Origin: Corynebacterium epidermidicanis | GTDB lineage: Bacteria > Actinomycetota > Actinomycetes > Mycobacteriales > Mycobacteriaceae | Reading direction: 5' to 3' | NCBI RefSeq assembly: GCF_001021025.1 | Contig: NZ_CP011541.1 | Coordinates: 2,480,001 to 2,544,000, forward strand | Length of the DNA: 64,000 nt | Part shown: piece by piece, positions 1 to 10,612 of the stretch | Layout of the letters: each line of letters starts with the position of its first letter | How positions within the stretch are numbered: the stretch's first letter is position 1 | Made by a program: the position numbers and the translations under genes | The notes under the pieces: model-generated | Seen by the model: the letters and a program-made list of their open reading frames with translations, nothing else | What the model was told of the DNA's origin: nothing | The model's database searches: none

Positions 1-3000
1 GGCAGGTGCGGCTGGAGCCGCAGGAGCCGGAGCATTCCCAGCAGAGCTACCTGGGATGTTCGAGGACAGGTCCGGAAGCTTACCGATGGTGGCGGTGCTC
101 GACAGGCCATCGGAGCTACCGATCGCACCGTGAATCAATCCACCTGCGACCACACCACCGATGATGATCGCGATGATGTCGCCATCAGAAGATCCTGCAG
201 GTGGCGGGGTCGGCTTATCGGCCTTGTCCACCTTGACCACCACAACAGCATGGTCGACGGTGCCGTCAGGATAGGTGATGTCTACCGTCACGGAGCCTTC
301 ACTACCTGGAACCGCGTTCTCACCTGGGGTTACAGTTACAGCGCCGGTGGTTGGGTCGACGGTGGCAGTCCAGCCGTCCGGCAAGGTGTTCTTATCGATC
401 TCAAACTTGGTGCCAGTTGGCAGCTTGGTGTCCCCAGTTTGGCCGATGGTGACTGGCTTTCCTGGCTGTGCCGTTTCTGGCTGGTAGCCAGGCTCGTTGG
501 TAGCGGCGTCCGTAGGCGTCGGAACTGGAGGAACTGGAGGAACTGGGTTGTTCACTGTCAGTCGGGCCACGGCTACGTCCATCGTGCCATCCGGGTAGGT
601 GACGATCACTGGTATCGACACTTCGGTTCCGTCGAGCGCATCGCTCGGCGCAGTGGCAGAAACGGTGCCATCAGCACCAATGGTGATGATCCAGCCCTTT
701 GCGGTGAGTTCCGCGAGGACATCACTACGCAGCTCGAACGTGGTGCCTGCTGGAGCATTGGTCAGGCCCTTGATCGGCAGCACGGCCGAGGTACCAGGAG
801 TGACCTTCTCCGGATCGTAGGACGGATCGAACTGGGCGTTGATGTTCGTAGCCGTCTTAGCGACCTCGACATTCACCGTTTGCGTCACCGGCTGCTTGCC
901 CGGCAGCGTGGTGGTGACGGTAATCGGGTAGGTTCCGGCTGGGGTTCCCGCAGGGACCGTGACGTTGATCGTGCCGTCAGGCTCGACGGTGACAACGCTA
1001 CCTGTCGGCAACTGAGACTTATCAACCTTAATTTCGGTTCCCGCGGGTGGGATGCCCGGTTTGCCGTCGATAAGCGGGGCAATTGGGGTTGCCACGCCTG
1101 GGGTCGCGGGCACGGTGCTTGGGTAGGTGATGGACTCAGCGGTCTTTCCTGGCACGGTGATCAGGACGGTCTCGGTCTCCGGAGGCATGCCCGGCACCGT
1201 GATGGTCACGACCACTGGGTAAGTTCCGGCTGGCGCGTCGGTCGGCAGGTTGACGGTGATCTTGCCGTCGGTGCCTACGTTGATCGTCGAGCCGTTCGGC
1301 AGACCGGAGCCGTTCGCGGAAATCACGGTGCCACCTGGGATAGCGCCACCGTTACCGTTCACGGTAGGCGTGAGGACCACGGGTTCCGACGGCTTAGCGA
1401 CGACAGTATCCACATAGTCGATATTGGCGGTAGGCAGCGTCGTTGCTGGGGTACCCACCGTGACGGTGACCGGAACCGTATCCACGGAGCCATCTGGATA
1501 GGTCGCGGAGACTGTGAGGTGAACTTCGGTGCCTGGTGCGGCACCCGCTGGGGAGGTGACCTTAACTTCGCCGGTGGCTGGGTCGATGGTAGCGGTCCAG
1601 CCGGTTGGCAAGGTGGAGGTGTCCACTGTGAAAACAGTACCGGCAGGGATCTGCGCCTCGCCCGTCTGTGGGATAGCAACCGTCGCCCCTGGCTGAACAC
1701 CGGCTGGAATGTAAGCCGGGTTCTGGTTATCCGCGATAAGCGGGGTGGTCACCGTCGGGTTATTGGCGGTGAAGTGTGCGATCGCCACATCTTGGGTGCC
1801 GTCCGGGTAGGTGACCGTCACTGCAATGTCAGCGATGGTGCCATTCGGCGCGCTGGCTGGTGCAGTTGCTGTCACAGTGCCGGTGGCAGGATCGACAGAA
1901 ATCATCCAGCCTTGCGCGGTCCAAGCATCCAGGATTGCCTGGCTGATTGCGTACTTGGTGCCCGCAGGGGCATTAGTCATGCCTTGAACCGGGCTTTGCG
2001 TAGCGACGCCCACCGGTGCAGTCACCGTGTTGTACGCAGGCGTGAACGCGCTGTTCTGCGCGTCCGGAGGCGTAACAACCTCTGCTGGTGGCACCGTCAC
2101 CGTGATCACTTCCGTGATCGGATCCTGGCCCGGAACCTTGACCACAACGGTCACGGTGTAATCGCCTGGTGCAGTACCCGTCGGCACAGTCACGGTGACC
2201 TTGCCGGTGCTATCCACCGTTGCGGTGGCTGGGCTCGGCAACGTGGTGTCGGTGATCTCGTAGGTTGCCCCAGCTGGATCGCCGACAACGGTCGGAGTGA
2301 CCGTCGTTGGGGTTCCTGGCTTCACGGTCGTCGCTGGTGGGTAGTCCACCACGACGGTTCCTGCTGGCGCAATCGTGACCGGGACGTTGACAACTTCCGA
2401 GCTGCCGTCTGGGTAGGTGACGGTCACTGGAATGGAGACGTTACCTGGGATGACATCGCGGCCTGGGGTCAGCGTGATGGAACCATCTGGATTGACGGTT
2501 GCCCATGCTGGCACACCGGTGGCTGGCGTGTAGGTGACCGTACCGTTGACCGGGTTGGTCAAGGTCGGTGCCGGTACTGTTGCGGTGGCACCAGCTGGGA
2601 CGGTGGTCGGGACGTAGATCGGCTGCGTGGTGTCCGCTTGCTTTGGCGCCTCACCCACCGTGATGGTGAAGGTTTCCTTCGTCTCGTGTCCAGCGGAATC
2701 GGTGACGGTGACCGTCACTGGGTAGGTTCCCGCGGTCGTAGGAGTACCGGTGATTTCGCCGGTAGCTGGGTTATAGGTGACGCCAGCAGGCAGTCCGGTC
2801 ACTTCGGTGGTCACTGGGGTTGAATCGGTTGCCACAACGCGGATCGGTGCGATTGGCGTGTTTACAGTGCCGGTTTGGTCATCGATCGGCGTGATGACTG
2901 GGCTGTCAGTATCAGTTACCGCTACCGGATTCACCGTGACGGTAAACGTCACCGAGTTGCGGTTACCAGCGGTATCAACGGCAGTCACCGTGATTGGGTA

Positions 3001-6000
3001 CGTACCAACAGCTGTCGGGGTGCCGGAGATCGTGTTGGTAGCCGGATCATAGGTGACGCCATTGGGCAAACCGGCTACCGACGTGGTGTACGTCGATGCA
3101 TCCGAGACACCTGGCACGACCGGGGTGATGGCCTGTCCCAGGGTAATGGTCTGATTACCGATGGCCTGGATTTGTGGAGCCGTCGTATCAGCTACAGCAG
3201 CTGGGTCAGTGACCACGACAGTCACGTTCACAGTGTCGCGGGTGCCATCCGGGTACGTGACCACAATTGGGATCACGTAGGAACCAGGCTTGACGGTGGC
3301 ATCTGGGCTCAGCGTGATCGAACCGTCTGGGTTCACGGTTGCCCACGGAGCGGTGTCTGGTTGAGCAGGATCCTTAGCCACGGTGGTGCCCGCCGGCAGT
3401 GGATTGGTTTCCACAGCTGGGGTGCGCGGATCATCAAAAGTCGGTGCCGGTACGCCGGTGAATCCACCTGGCGCAACTGGGGTGCCCTGCTGGTAGATCG
3501 GCGTATTCACGTCGTTGTGAGCTGGCGGCTGAACAGTGACGTTGAACGTGACGGAAACCTGGTTACCGGCTTGATCGAAGGCCGTGACGGTGACTGGGAA
3601 CGTTCCAGTCACGGTCGGGGTGCCCGTAATCAGACCAGATACAGGGTCGAAGGTCAGTCCAGCAGGCAATCCTTGTATGGTCAGGGCTGGAGCGACGTCG
3701 GAATCATCAGTTCCGGTGATCTTCAATGGTGGGATCTGCACACCATTGGTGTATGTCTGATCCGCGATCGGATCGATCTTCGGTGCGGTGGTGTCCCCTG
3801 CAGCAGCAGGCGAGGCGACATAAACCGGCACGTTGACCGTGTCGTTGGTGCCGTCAGGGTAGGTAACGGTCACTGGGATTTGGATGAGGCCAGCTGGAGT
3901 TCCTGCTGGTGGCTGGACCGAGATCGAGCCATCAGGATTGATAGTAACCCACGTTGGTGTCGCCGGATCCACTGTGAAAGTGGTCCCTGCCGGCATTGGG
4001 TTGGTTTCCACCGCGCTGGTGTTCGGGTCATCGAACGTCGGTGCAGGCACAACTGCCGGTTGGGCTGCACCGGCAACCACAGAGGTGTCCGTACGATAAA
4101 CAGGATCATTGGTTACGGTCTTGGCCACTGGGGTGACCGTCACCGTTGCAATAGCGGTGTCGGTGGTGCCATCGGCATACTTGACCGTCACTGGAATTGA
4201 GTACGTTCCCGGCGCGACGTCTGGGGTCGGAGTGACAGTAATGGAGCCGTCAGGATTGACCGTAGCCCATGTTGGTGCACCCTGGGCAGCGGTGAAGGTA
4301 GTACCTGCCGGTGCTGGCAGCGACTCGTAGGTGCCGCTGTTGTCGACGTCGAAGACTGGTGGCGCGATCGTGGTCGTGCCATTTTCCGGAACGGTGTAGT
4401 TGCCGTCGTAACGCGGCGTGTTGGCGGTTGCCGACGGGATCTGGTTGACGTAGATAGTAAACGTCGTGCTGGTCTGGTTGCCCTGGGTATCGGTAGCGGT
4501 GACCGTCACCAGGTAGTTACCGGACTTTTCTGGGGTGCCGGAAATGACGCCGGTGGCTGGGTCGAAGGTTACGCCTGCTGGGAGACCGGACACATTAAGG
4601 TTCGGCGCAGTCTCCGAGTCATCGGTTGCCTTGATAGTGATCGGGGTGATGGCCGTGCCTGGGTCAATTGTCTGGTCAGCGATTGGGTCGATCACGGGTG
4701 CGGTGTTGTCCGCAGTTACGGTGAGTGGCACCTTCACGATTTCTTGAGAGCCATCTGGGTAACGGACCAATACGGCAACGTCGTACGTGCCAGGGGCAAC
4801 GCGGTAGTCCGGGTTGGCGGTGATGCTGCCATCAGCGTTGACAACAATCCACGGCGGAGTAGGCATTGCTGTCCCATTGAATACGGTGCCTTCAGGGGCG
4901 GCTTCAAATGTGGTGCCAGCTGGTGCTTTATTGGTCTCAACACCCGGGGTTGTTGGATCATCGAAGGTTGGTACTGGCACGTTGGCAACAGTGCCGACTG
5001 GGATAGCCGGAACTGGGGCGTAGATGGCATTGTGCGTCGAGTTGTAGTCGGTGACAGTGATGACGAAGGTGGTAGTGGTCTTGTTACCCGCAGCGTCCAC
5101 TGCCGTGACGGTAATTGGGTAGCTGCCTGGATTGACAGGCGTACCGGTGATTTCGCCGGTTGCTGGATCGAAGGTCAGGTCTGCAGGCAGGCCGGAGACG
5201 GCAAGGGTAGGTGTGCCGTTGTCGTCGGTGGCGGTGATCTTGATCGGTGTGATCGGGCTCCCCACTGGCGTGGTCACATCTGCGATCGTAGAAACGGTTG
5301 GAGGTGTCGTATCAGCCGGTACGTCCGGCGCGACAACCACGACCGTTACCGGCACAGTATCGGTGGATCCGTCGGGGTAGGTGACAACGACATCGAAAGT
5401 AACCGGACCGGCTGGAACAGTAGCGTCCGGCGCGATGGTAACCGATCCGTCAGGGTTCACGGTTGCCCAGGCAGGAACAGTGGTTCCTGGGGTGAACGTT
5501 GTATCAGCTGGGGCTGGGGCGGTCTCCACTGCTGCAGTCGTCGGGTCATCGAAGGTAGGTGCTGGCACAGTCGCAGAATTACCACCGGTAACCGCCGTGC
5601 CCTGTTCATAGTTCGGAGTGTTGCTATCCGTCAGCGGAGCCGGCGTGACAGTCAGCGTCCACTCGATGGTGGTCGAATTGCCGGAAGGATCAGTAACGAT
5701 CACCGGAATGACGTAGGTGCCAGGGGTATCCGTGGTACCGGAGATCGTGTTGGTTGCTGGATCGAAAAGGATACCGACCGGCAGGTTTGGCACGGTCACA
5801 GTCAGAGGCGCGCCCGAATCATCGGTGGCCTTGACGACGACCGGTGCAATCGGATCGCCTGCATGCACAGTTTGATCCGCGATGGGATCAACAGTTGGCA
5901 CAGTGGTATCTACCGGGTAGACCTCAATGTTGAAGATCTTGGTGGTGGTATTGCCCGCAGCATCGGTGGCGGTCACGGTAATCGGGAAGGTGCCCGTTAC

Positions 6001-8559
6001 CGTTGGAATGCCGGTGATCTGGTTGGTGGCCGGATCAAACACCAGGTCTGCTGGCAACCCGTCCACGGTGCTCTCTGGAGCTTCGCCGTTTTGGTCCGAA
6101 GCCGTGATGGTGATTGGCTGGATCGGCTGGTTGACCGGTGTGGATATATCCTCAATCGGTGCGAGCACTGGTGCGGTGGTATCGGAAGCCAAGACGTCCA
6201 CGACGACCGTCGCGGTCGTGGTGTTGCCGGCGGCATCGGTGGCGGTGACAGTGATGGTTGTCGGGCCGACCACGGTTGGGGTGCCGGAAATGATGCCGGT
6301 CGCCGGGTCGTAGGTCATGCCGTCGCTCAAGCCGGAGACGGTGATCGTCGGTGCTACACCTGAATCATCGGTAGCTTTTACCGTGATTGGCGCCATTGCG
6401 GTACCGACGGTTACTTCTTGGTTCGGCATCGGTTGGATAACCGGAGCGGTTGTATCCAGCGGCGCATTGACCGGGATGACAGTAAGCGTGGTGTTGTCGA
6501 CATGTGCTGCGATCACGGTGCCGTCGGCAAGCGTGATGTCGTATGTGACAACAACGTTGCTGGTGTCCTGGGCGGTTGGGGTGCCGGTAACCAAACCGGT
6601 CGCTGGGTCGAAGCTTAGGCCAGCCGGCAGCCCGGTGACCTTCATATTGCTCACGGTTGCGCCTGCTGGCAGACCCACTGGGGTTACCGGTTGGGAATAC
6701 GCTATGCCTACTTGCCCATTAGGGAAGGTGGTGTCCGTGATGATGATCGGCTTCGTGCGCTGCAGCGTAGAAGTAGTTCCATCGGCTGCGGTGACCGTGG
6801 CGGTCACGGTGACGTTCGTTGTGCCCGGCGCGGTTGGGGTGCCAGTGATGGCGCCAGTCTTAGGGTCGATAACCAAACCTGCAGGCAGACCGGAAGCGGC
6901 ATAAGTTACCGTTGCTCCCGCCGGCGGAATGACGGTTGCTTGGCCCTGGTAGGCATCGCCAACTGAGCCGGCTGGGAAATTGGTGGTGAACGGCAAGGCG
7001 ATGAAAGAGTCAGCCTCGCTCAACTGACCAGCTGCGTTGATGAGGTATGCCGTGTAGATGGTTGGCGCACTGAGGTCCGCCGGGACGGTGAAGTCACAGG
7101 ACGGGATCGTTGCGCCGACCACAGCGACTGGCGCACAAGTCTTGACTACTTTGCCTGAAGGGTCCCGCCATTCGATGGAGTACTTAGTACCCTCCGAAAG
7201 GCCGGTCGTCTTAGTTACCGCGGTGTCGCCCGGGCCAGCCGGCATGGTGGTGCTGTTGAAGTTAGGGATATCGAAGGCCTTGTCGGCCGGATACATGGCG
7301 AAGTCCACACCGTTAGCACCGTTAAGGACTGTTACACCTGTACCAGCACCAGCGTCCAGCGGGTTCTGGAAGAGCGCATCCTGGAAGGAGCTCATCCGCA
7401 CGTCATAGGCGTTGCTCGGCAGGGGGTACACGTACATATAATCCGTGTTCACGTGCTTGGAATTAAGCGCTCCTGCAGACCAAATACCTGTGGTCGCATT
7501 CGGTACCAATGCACCATAGGTGCCGGCGTTCGAGATGCCTTTCCACGTGCGTGAATCGCCCCAAAGACCGTTGAACTGCGCGTAGTAGCGCCCACTCGCA
7601 TCGGTGGTGGCCACGACAGATTCAGCAATGGCGGATTGGCCGGTGCTGGATTCGTAGGCAGAGATGATCTGTTGCTGAGCGGCTTTCAATTGGTCGCGTG
7701 TGTAGCCGTTGTTGGCAGACTTCCAGGCGTCGATACGGCGTGAGACCTCGTCGTTGAGGTAGGAGGCAACCACTTGAACACCTGGGACTACCGGATCGCC
7801 ACCGGCGGTGGGGTAGCTGGGAGCTCCGGCAACGAAGTTTTGGTCGACGAAGACGATGCCCGAGACAAAACCAGCATCATCTTTCGGCTGGGTCGGTAGC
7901 GGAGTAGGTGAGGCCAACCAGCCGGCTGGGCGCTCATTGAGCGCGAACAGGTTGTTCGTCACCGTCTTGGTGGCTAGGTCCCACGAGTTTGCGATACGGC
8001 CGGTCGAGGAGGACAACGTACCGTTGGCCTCTTGGAACGAGATGTAGTACTTCGACTGATCCGGGTTGACCACCCAGGTGCTGAGTCGCTCTGCCGGGAT
8101 CGCATCGAAGGTGTGCGTCTTGCCATTGGCATCAACCCACGGCTGCATATAAATGGAGTAGTCGCCATTGGCGTTGGTGGTGCTCACGTAGGTCGGCGAT
8201 ACTGCGCCATCTTCGTCAACCCAGTACGACTTCACGGTGACGCCGGACATCCGCACATCGTCACCATTGATGACGGTGCCCCAGCCGGATCGATCGAGGA
8301 ACACGGTGCCGTTGACAGTGCTGGTTCCGTTCGCGGTACCTGGCGAGACAATTTCGCCAGCCATGAGGGTGGCGGCTTCTGCGGTGGTGGGCTCACCCAT
8401 GTGGCCGACGACAACAATGCCGGTGGCGACAGCCGCTACCGTTGCTAGACCGGCAGCAAACGGCTTGATTCGATCCACAAAAGAAATTCCGCGCATGGCG
8501 CGGGCGGATACGGGCGGGGTGACGGAAGCCGAGGCTTCCGAGTGGGGCAAGTTATTCAT
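1..8559 (-). CDS. Giant secreted mosaic surface adhesin (Ig-like He_PIG and YPDG/Rib-type repeats), 3' end outside the window
   Basis: Open frame of at least 2853 codons with no stop, running off the left edge; ATG at 8559 preceded by AAAAGGAACT. A long signal peptide is visible: basic stretch near residues 20-32, hydrophobic core 34-54, likely cleavage after about residue 63 (AEAA). Residues about 64-400 hold two SdrD/CNA-B-like beta modules (TTNANGDYSI, TTDASGRYYA). From about residue 500 onward come He_PIG Ig-like domains with ATGxIxGTPT motifs, then a mix of these with YPDG (Rib/alpha-like) domains; about nine YPDG motifs (near residues 1063, 1270, 1568, 1770, 2049, 2252, 2355, 2656, 2767) plus one YADG variant near 1463. 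A glycine-rich hydrophobic segment at about 2795-2813 is followed by a Pro/Ala tail. No LPXTG precedes it in the visible part. Inferred role: cell-surface adhesion; anchoring mode unknown. Long plus-strand frames opposite it are shadows. Confidence 0.9.
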   Translation of the reverse strand, partial: MNNLPHSEASASVTPPVSARAMRGISFVDRIKPFAAGLATVAAVATGIVVVGHMGEPTTAEAATLMAGEIVSPGTANGTSTVNGTVFLDRSGWGTVINGDDVRMSGVTVKSYWVDEDGAVSPTYVSTTNANGDYSIYMQPWVDANGKTHTFDAIPAERLSTWVVNPDQSKYYISFQEANGTLSSSTGRIANSWDLATKTVTNNLFALNERPAGWLASPTPLPTQPKDDAGFVSGIVFVDQNFVAGAPSYPTAGGDPVVPGVQVVASYLNDEVSRRIDAWKSANNGYTRDQLKAAQQQIISAYESSTGQSAIAESVVATTDASGRYYAQFNGLWGDSRTWKGISNAGTYGALVPNATTGIWSAGALNSKHVNTDYMYVYPLPSNAYDVRMSSFQDALFQNPLDAGAGTGVTVLNGANGVDFAMYPADKAFDIPNFNSTTMPAGPGDTAVTKTTGLSEGTKYSIEWRDPSGKVVKTCAPVAVVGATIPSCDFTVPADLSAPTIYTAYLINAAGQLSEADSFIALPFTTNFPAGSVGDAYQGQATVIPPAGATVTYAASGLPAGLVIDPKTGAITGTPTAPGTTNVTVTATVTAADGTTSTLQRTKPIIITDTTFPNGQVGIAYSQPVTPVGLPAGATVSNMKVTGLPAGLSFDPATGLVTGTPTAQDTSNVVVTYDITLADGTVIAAHVDNTTLTVIPVNAPLDTTAPVIQPMPNQEVTVGTAMAPITVKATDDSGVAPTITVSGLSDGMTYDPATGIISGTPTVVGPTTITVTATDAAGNTTTATVVVDVLASDTTAPVLAPIEDISTPVNQPIQPITITASDQNGEAPESTVDGLPADLVFDPATNQITGIPTVTGTFPITVTATDAAGNTTTKIFNIEVYPVDTTVPTVDPIADQTVHAGDPIAPVVVKATDDSGAPLTVTVPNLPVGILFDPATNTISGTTDTPGTYVIPVIVTDPSGNSTTIEWTLTVTPAPLTDSNTPNYEQGTAVTGGNSATVPAPTFDDPTTAAVETAPAPADTTFTPGTTVPAWATVNPDGSVTIAPDATVPAGPVTFDVVVTYPDGSTDTVPVTVVVVAPDVPADTTPPTVSTIADVTTPVGSPITPIKITATDDNGTPTLAVSGLPADLTFDPATGEITGTPVNPGSYPITVTAVDAAGNKTTTTFVITVTDYNSTHNAIYAPVPAIPVGTVANVPVPTFDDPTTPGVETNKAPAGTTFEAAPEGTVFNGTAMPTPPWIVVNADGSITANPDYRVAPGTYDVAVLVRYPDGSQEIVKVPLTVTADNTAPVIDPIADQTIDPGTAITPITIKATDDSETAPNLNVSGLPAGVTFDPATGVISGTPEKSGNYLVTVTATDTQGNQTSTTFTIYVNQIPSATANTPRYDGNYTVPENGTTTIAPPVFDVDNSGTYESLPAPAGTTFTAAQGAPTWATVNPDGSITVTPTPDVAPGTYSIPVTVKYADGTTDTAIATVTVTPVAKTVTNDPVYRTDTSVVAGAAQPAVVPAPTFDDPNTSAVETNPMPAGTTFTVDPATPTWVTINPDGSISVQPPAGTPAGLIQIPVTVTYPDGTNDTVNVPVYVASPAAAGDTTAPKIDPIADQTYTNGVQIPPLKITGTDDSDVAPALTIQGLPAGLTFDPVSGLITGTPTVTGTFPVTVTAFDQAGNQVSVTFNVTVQPPAHNDVNTPIYQQGTPVAPGGFTGVPAPTFDDPRTPAVETNPLPAGTTVAKDPAQPDTAPWATVNPDGSITLSPDATVKPGSYVIPIVVTYPDGTRDTVNVTVVVTDPAAVADTTAPQIQAIGNQTITLGQAITPVVPGVSDASTYTTSVAGLPNGVTYDPATNTISGTPTAVGTYPITVTAVDTAGNRNSVTFTVTVNPVAVTDTDSPVITPIDDQTGTVNTPIAPIRVVATDSTPVTTEVTGLPAGVTYNPATGEITGTPTTAGTYPVTVTVTDSAGHETKETFTITVGEAPKQADTTQPIYVPTTVPAGATATVPAPTLTNPVNGTVTYTPATGVPAWATVNPDGSITLTPGRDVIPGNVSIPVTVTYPDGSSEVVNVPVTIAPAGTVVVDYPPATTVKPGTPTTVTPTVVGDPAGATYEITDTTLPSPATATVDSTGKVTVTVPTGTAPGDYTVTVVVKVPGQDPITEVITVTVPPAEVVTPPDAQNSAFTPAYNTVTAPVGVATQSPVQGMTNAPAGTKYAISQAILDAWTAQGWMISVDPATGTVTATAPASAPNGTIADIAVTVTYPDGTQDVAIAHFTANNPTVTTPLIADNQNPAYIPAGVQPGATVAIPQTGEAQIPAGTVFTVDTSTLPTGWTATIDPATGEVKVTSPAGAAPGTEVHLTVSATYPDGSVDTVPVTVTVGTPATTLPTANIDYVDTVVAKPSEPVVLTPTVNGNGGAIPGGTVISANGSGLPNGSTINVGTDGKITVNLPTDAPAGTYPVVVTITVPGMPPETETVLITVPGKTAESITYPSTVPATPGVATPIAPLIDGKPGIPPAGTEIKVDKSQLPTGSVVTVEPDGTINVTVPAGTPAGTYPITVTTTLPGKQPVTQTVNVEVAKTATNINAQFDPSYDPEKVTPGTSAVLPIKGLTNAPAGTTFELRSDVLAELTAKGWIITIGADGTVSATAPSDALDGTEVSIPVIVTYPDGTMDVAVARLTVNNPVPPVPPVPTPTDAATNEPGYQPETAQPGKPVTIGQTGDTKLPTGTKFEIDKNTLPDGWTATVDPTTGAVTVTPGENAVPGSEGSVTVDITYPDGTVDHAVVVVKVDKADKPTPPPAGSSDGDIIAIIIGGVVAGGLIHGAIGSSDGLSSTATIGKLPDLSSNIPGSSAGNAPAPAAPAAPA

Positions 8560-8815
8560 AGTTCCTTTTCTAACTCCTGAATTAAGAAGTGTTGATTAGA
8601 ACAGTATCAGCGCGCACCCTAGATTTCTCTACTTAATTTTCGCTGAATAAACAGCCATAATTGCCCCCGTCACACTTCTGATGACGTTCCTAAGACGAAT
8701 TGGGCCCAACAGTCCGTGGACTACCCCCGTTCCTGGCGAAGCACCCTTGGTTGGCGCACTAAAACCACAACATCGCGGGGAGAATAATTAAACTCGCTAC
8801 ACCTGAATTAAACTC
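8560..8815. other. Intergenic region carrying the adhesin promoter
   Basis: No coding frame is supported in these 256 bases. They separate the adhesin start from the end of the HAD phosphatase gene, both on the minus strand. The half next to the adhesin is AT-rich and would carry its promoter; a TAGGGT hexamer on the minus strand near 8616 is a possible -10 box. No convincing terminator for the HAD gene was seen. Confidence 0.4.
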
Positions 8816-9643
8816 CTAAAACCACCGTTCAAGCACGGCAGCCACCCCGCTATCGTTATTGGACCGCGTAACACTATCTGCAGCTTCCTGCACCTCGGGC
8901 ACTGCGTTTGCCATCGCCACACCGAATCCCGCCCAGCGCAGCATGTCGCAGTCATTTGGCATATCACCGAAAGCCACCACGTCTGCGGCCGCGACACCTA
9001 TCGACGCCGCAATGTAGGCCACCCCTCGCGCTTTAGTTACCCCTGGCGCCGAGACTTCCACCAAACCGTCTGGAATCGAAAATGTCGTGTGAGCAAGCTC
9101 TCCCGGTATCAGGGGCGCCAGTACGTCGAAGATTTGTGCTGAGGTGAGCTGTTCGTTTCGGATCAGCAGTTTAATGGCGGGATGCGAGCAGAGTTGAGCA
9201 AGCGGGGCCGTCGCATGGCCTTCCGAAACCCAGGCGGGTACGTAATCAGGGGAAACAAGAAACAGCTCTGATTCATCAGCCCAGGCTGAGTCCCCACTGC
9301 GTTCCACCGCGAAGCTAGCGCCACCGAAAGGTGCTAGGCCCCTCGTGGCGATCTCCACCACTTGACACAAGGTGTCCGGTGCGAGCGCTGCTACATCCAG
9401 CATGGTGTCGGTGGCGGAGTCGTAGACGATCGCGCCGTTTGCACACACACAAATCGGGTAGAGATCCAACTGTTCCAGCACCGGAGCAATCCACCTGGGT
9501 GGACGGCCGGTGGCCAGGGCGAACTGCGCTCCGGCAGAAACCGCTCTACGGATGACTGCTCGGACATCTGCGGGGATGCGCTCGCGGTCGTCGAGAAGCG
9601 TGCCGTCAACATCGCAACAAATGAGCTGAGGCCTACCGCTCAC
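8816..9643 (-). CDS. HAD-superfamily hydrolase, Cof/IIB type phosphatase
   Basis: About 275 residues, the usual length for Cof-type HAD phosphatases. The N-terminal motif DVDGTLLD supplies the nucleophile aspartate and the acid/base aspartate; the C-terminal FGDMPNDCDML motif is the metal-binding motif IV (usual form GDxxND). An alpha/beta cap lies between them. The chosen start is GTG at 9643, preceded by AGGAG four bases upstream; a TTG at 9658 in the same frame is possible. It overlaps the stop of the upstream acyltransferase gene, so translation is probably coupled. Members dephosphorylate small sugar phosphates or nucleotides in the cytoplasm; the substrate here cannot be told from sequence. 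Last gene of the serS-plsC-HAD operon. Confidence 0.85.
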   Translation of the reverse strand: MSGRPQLICCDVDGTLLDDRERIPADVRAVIRRAVSAGAQFALATGRPPRWIAPVLEQLDLYPICVCANGAIVYDSATDTMLDVAALAPDTLCQVVEIATRGLAPFGGASFAVERSGDSAWADESELFLVSPDYVPAWVSEGHATAPLAQLCSHPAIKLLIRNEQLTSAQIFDVLAPLIPGELAHTTFSIPDGLVEVSAPGVTKARGVAYIAASIGVAAADVVAFGDMPNDCDMLRWAGFGVAMANAVPEVQEAADSVTRSNNDSGVAAVLERWF

Positions 9644-10607
9644 GCCGCTCCTGTCCAAAAGCCTCCATGCGGGCCTTGAGGCGCGCGATCCACCCTCGTG
9701 ACATCAGCACGTCCATCGCTTTGCGATCGGCTCGAATGTCAATCTTGCGGATTCGTTTCGCACGGGTGCGCGCTTTCTTAGCTGCGCGCAATTCACGTTC
9801 CTCGCGGGTCAACAGCTCAGCGCGTTCCGGCGTGGGGGCGGAGCCACCAAGGGATTCCGGAAGCCAAGGCTCGCCCGATGCGAAGGGGCCAAAGAGCTCT
9901 TCATAGGCTGTTCGCACTTCGTCTAGCTGCGCGGACATCGTGGTGTGCAGGGTGGCGTTGTCGGCATCCGTATCACCGGTAACCGTGATTTCGTCGCCTA
10001 CCTTGATCAAGATTGGGGTGTGTGATCGGCCCAAGTTTTTGGGGAGGTCTTTGGTCCAGAGACGCTGAGAACCCCAGATAGTCACTGGGATGAGAGGCAC
10101 GTTTGCTGCATTTGCAATGCGCACGGCACCGGACTTAATTTCTTTGATCTCGAAGCTGCGAGAAATTGTTGCCTCGGGGAAGATCCCAACCAGGCTGCCT
10201 TTCTGCAGCTCCGCGACCGCGATATCAAGGGCGCTGCTCCCCTTTTCCCGGTCAACCGGAAGATGCCCCATTTTTCGCATCATGGCGCCTACGACGGGAG
10301 TATCGAAAATTTCTTTCTTGCTCATGTAACGAACAAGACGCCTGGAAGACACGTGAGCAGGGATCCCACCGAGGATGAAATCGAAATACCCCGTGTGGTT
10401 GAAGGCGAGCAATGCCCCACCCGAGGCAGGGATTTTCTCGGCCCCGTCGATGTAGATGCGCAAACCCTGAAAACGCATTATGAGCTGGGCAAGTCCCACG
10501 ATGCGTCCATAGAACCCCTCCCTAGCCTCAGCGGTTTGAGGCTGGAGACCGGTGAAATCTGCGGGTACGTGCACATTACCTTTACGTTGGTAATTTGCAG
10601 AAGCCAT
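9633..10607 (-). CDS. 1-acyl-sn-glycerol-3-phosphate acyltransferase family protein (PlsC-like)
   Basis: 324 residues. The acyltransferase HX4D signature is visible as NHTGYFD near residue 70, followed by the FPEATISRS block that corresponds to the family's substrate-binding EGTRS motif. The family transfers acyl groups to lysophosphatidic acid or related lipids at the inner face of the membrane. A basic tail after residue about 255 (many R/K) is outside the core fold and may contact the membrane. The gene starts 5 bases after the serS stop and overlaps the HAD gene, so all three are probably cotranscribed. Exact lipid acceptor is not determined. Confidence 0.87.
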   Translation of the reverse strand: MASANYQRKGNVHVPADFTGLQPQTAEAREGFYGRIVGLAQLIMRFQGLRIYIDGAEKIPASGGALLAFNHTGYFDFILGGIPAHVSSRRLVRYMSKKEIFDTPVVGAMMRKMGHLPVDREKGSSALDIAVAELQKGSLVGIFPEATISRSFEIKEIKSGAVRIANAANVPLIPVTIWGSQRLWTKDLPKNLGRSHTPILIKVGDEITVTGDTDADNATLHTTMSAQLDEVRTAYEELFGPFASGEPWLPESLGGSAPTPERAELLTREERELRAAKKARTRAKRIRKIDIRADRKAMDVLMSRGWIARLKARMEAFGQERRER

Positions 10608-10612
10608 GGCAA

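Noticed and set aside
130..4200. Long plus-strand open frames opposite the adhesin (897 and 441 codons)
   Set aside because: They mirror the repeated, GC-rich antisense of the adhesin, are rich in Trp, Arg, Gly and His without any domain pattern, and the minus-strand frame has a signal peptide and clear domains.
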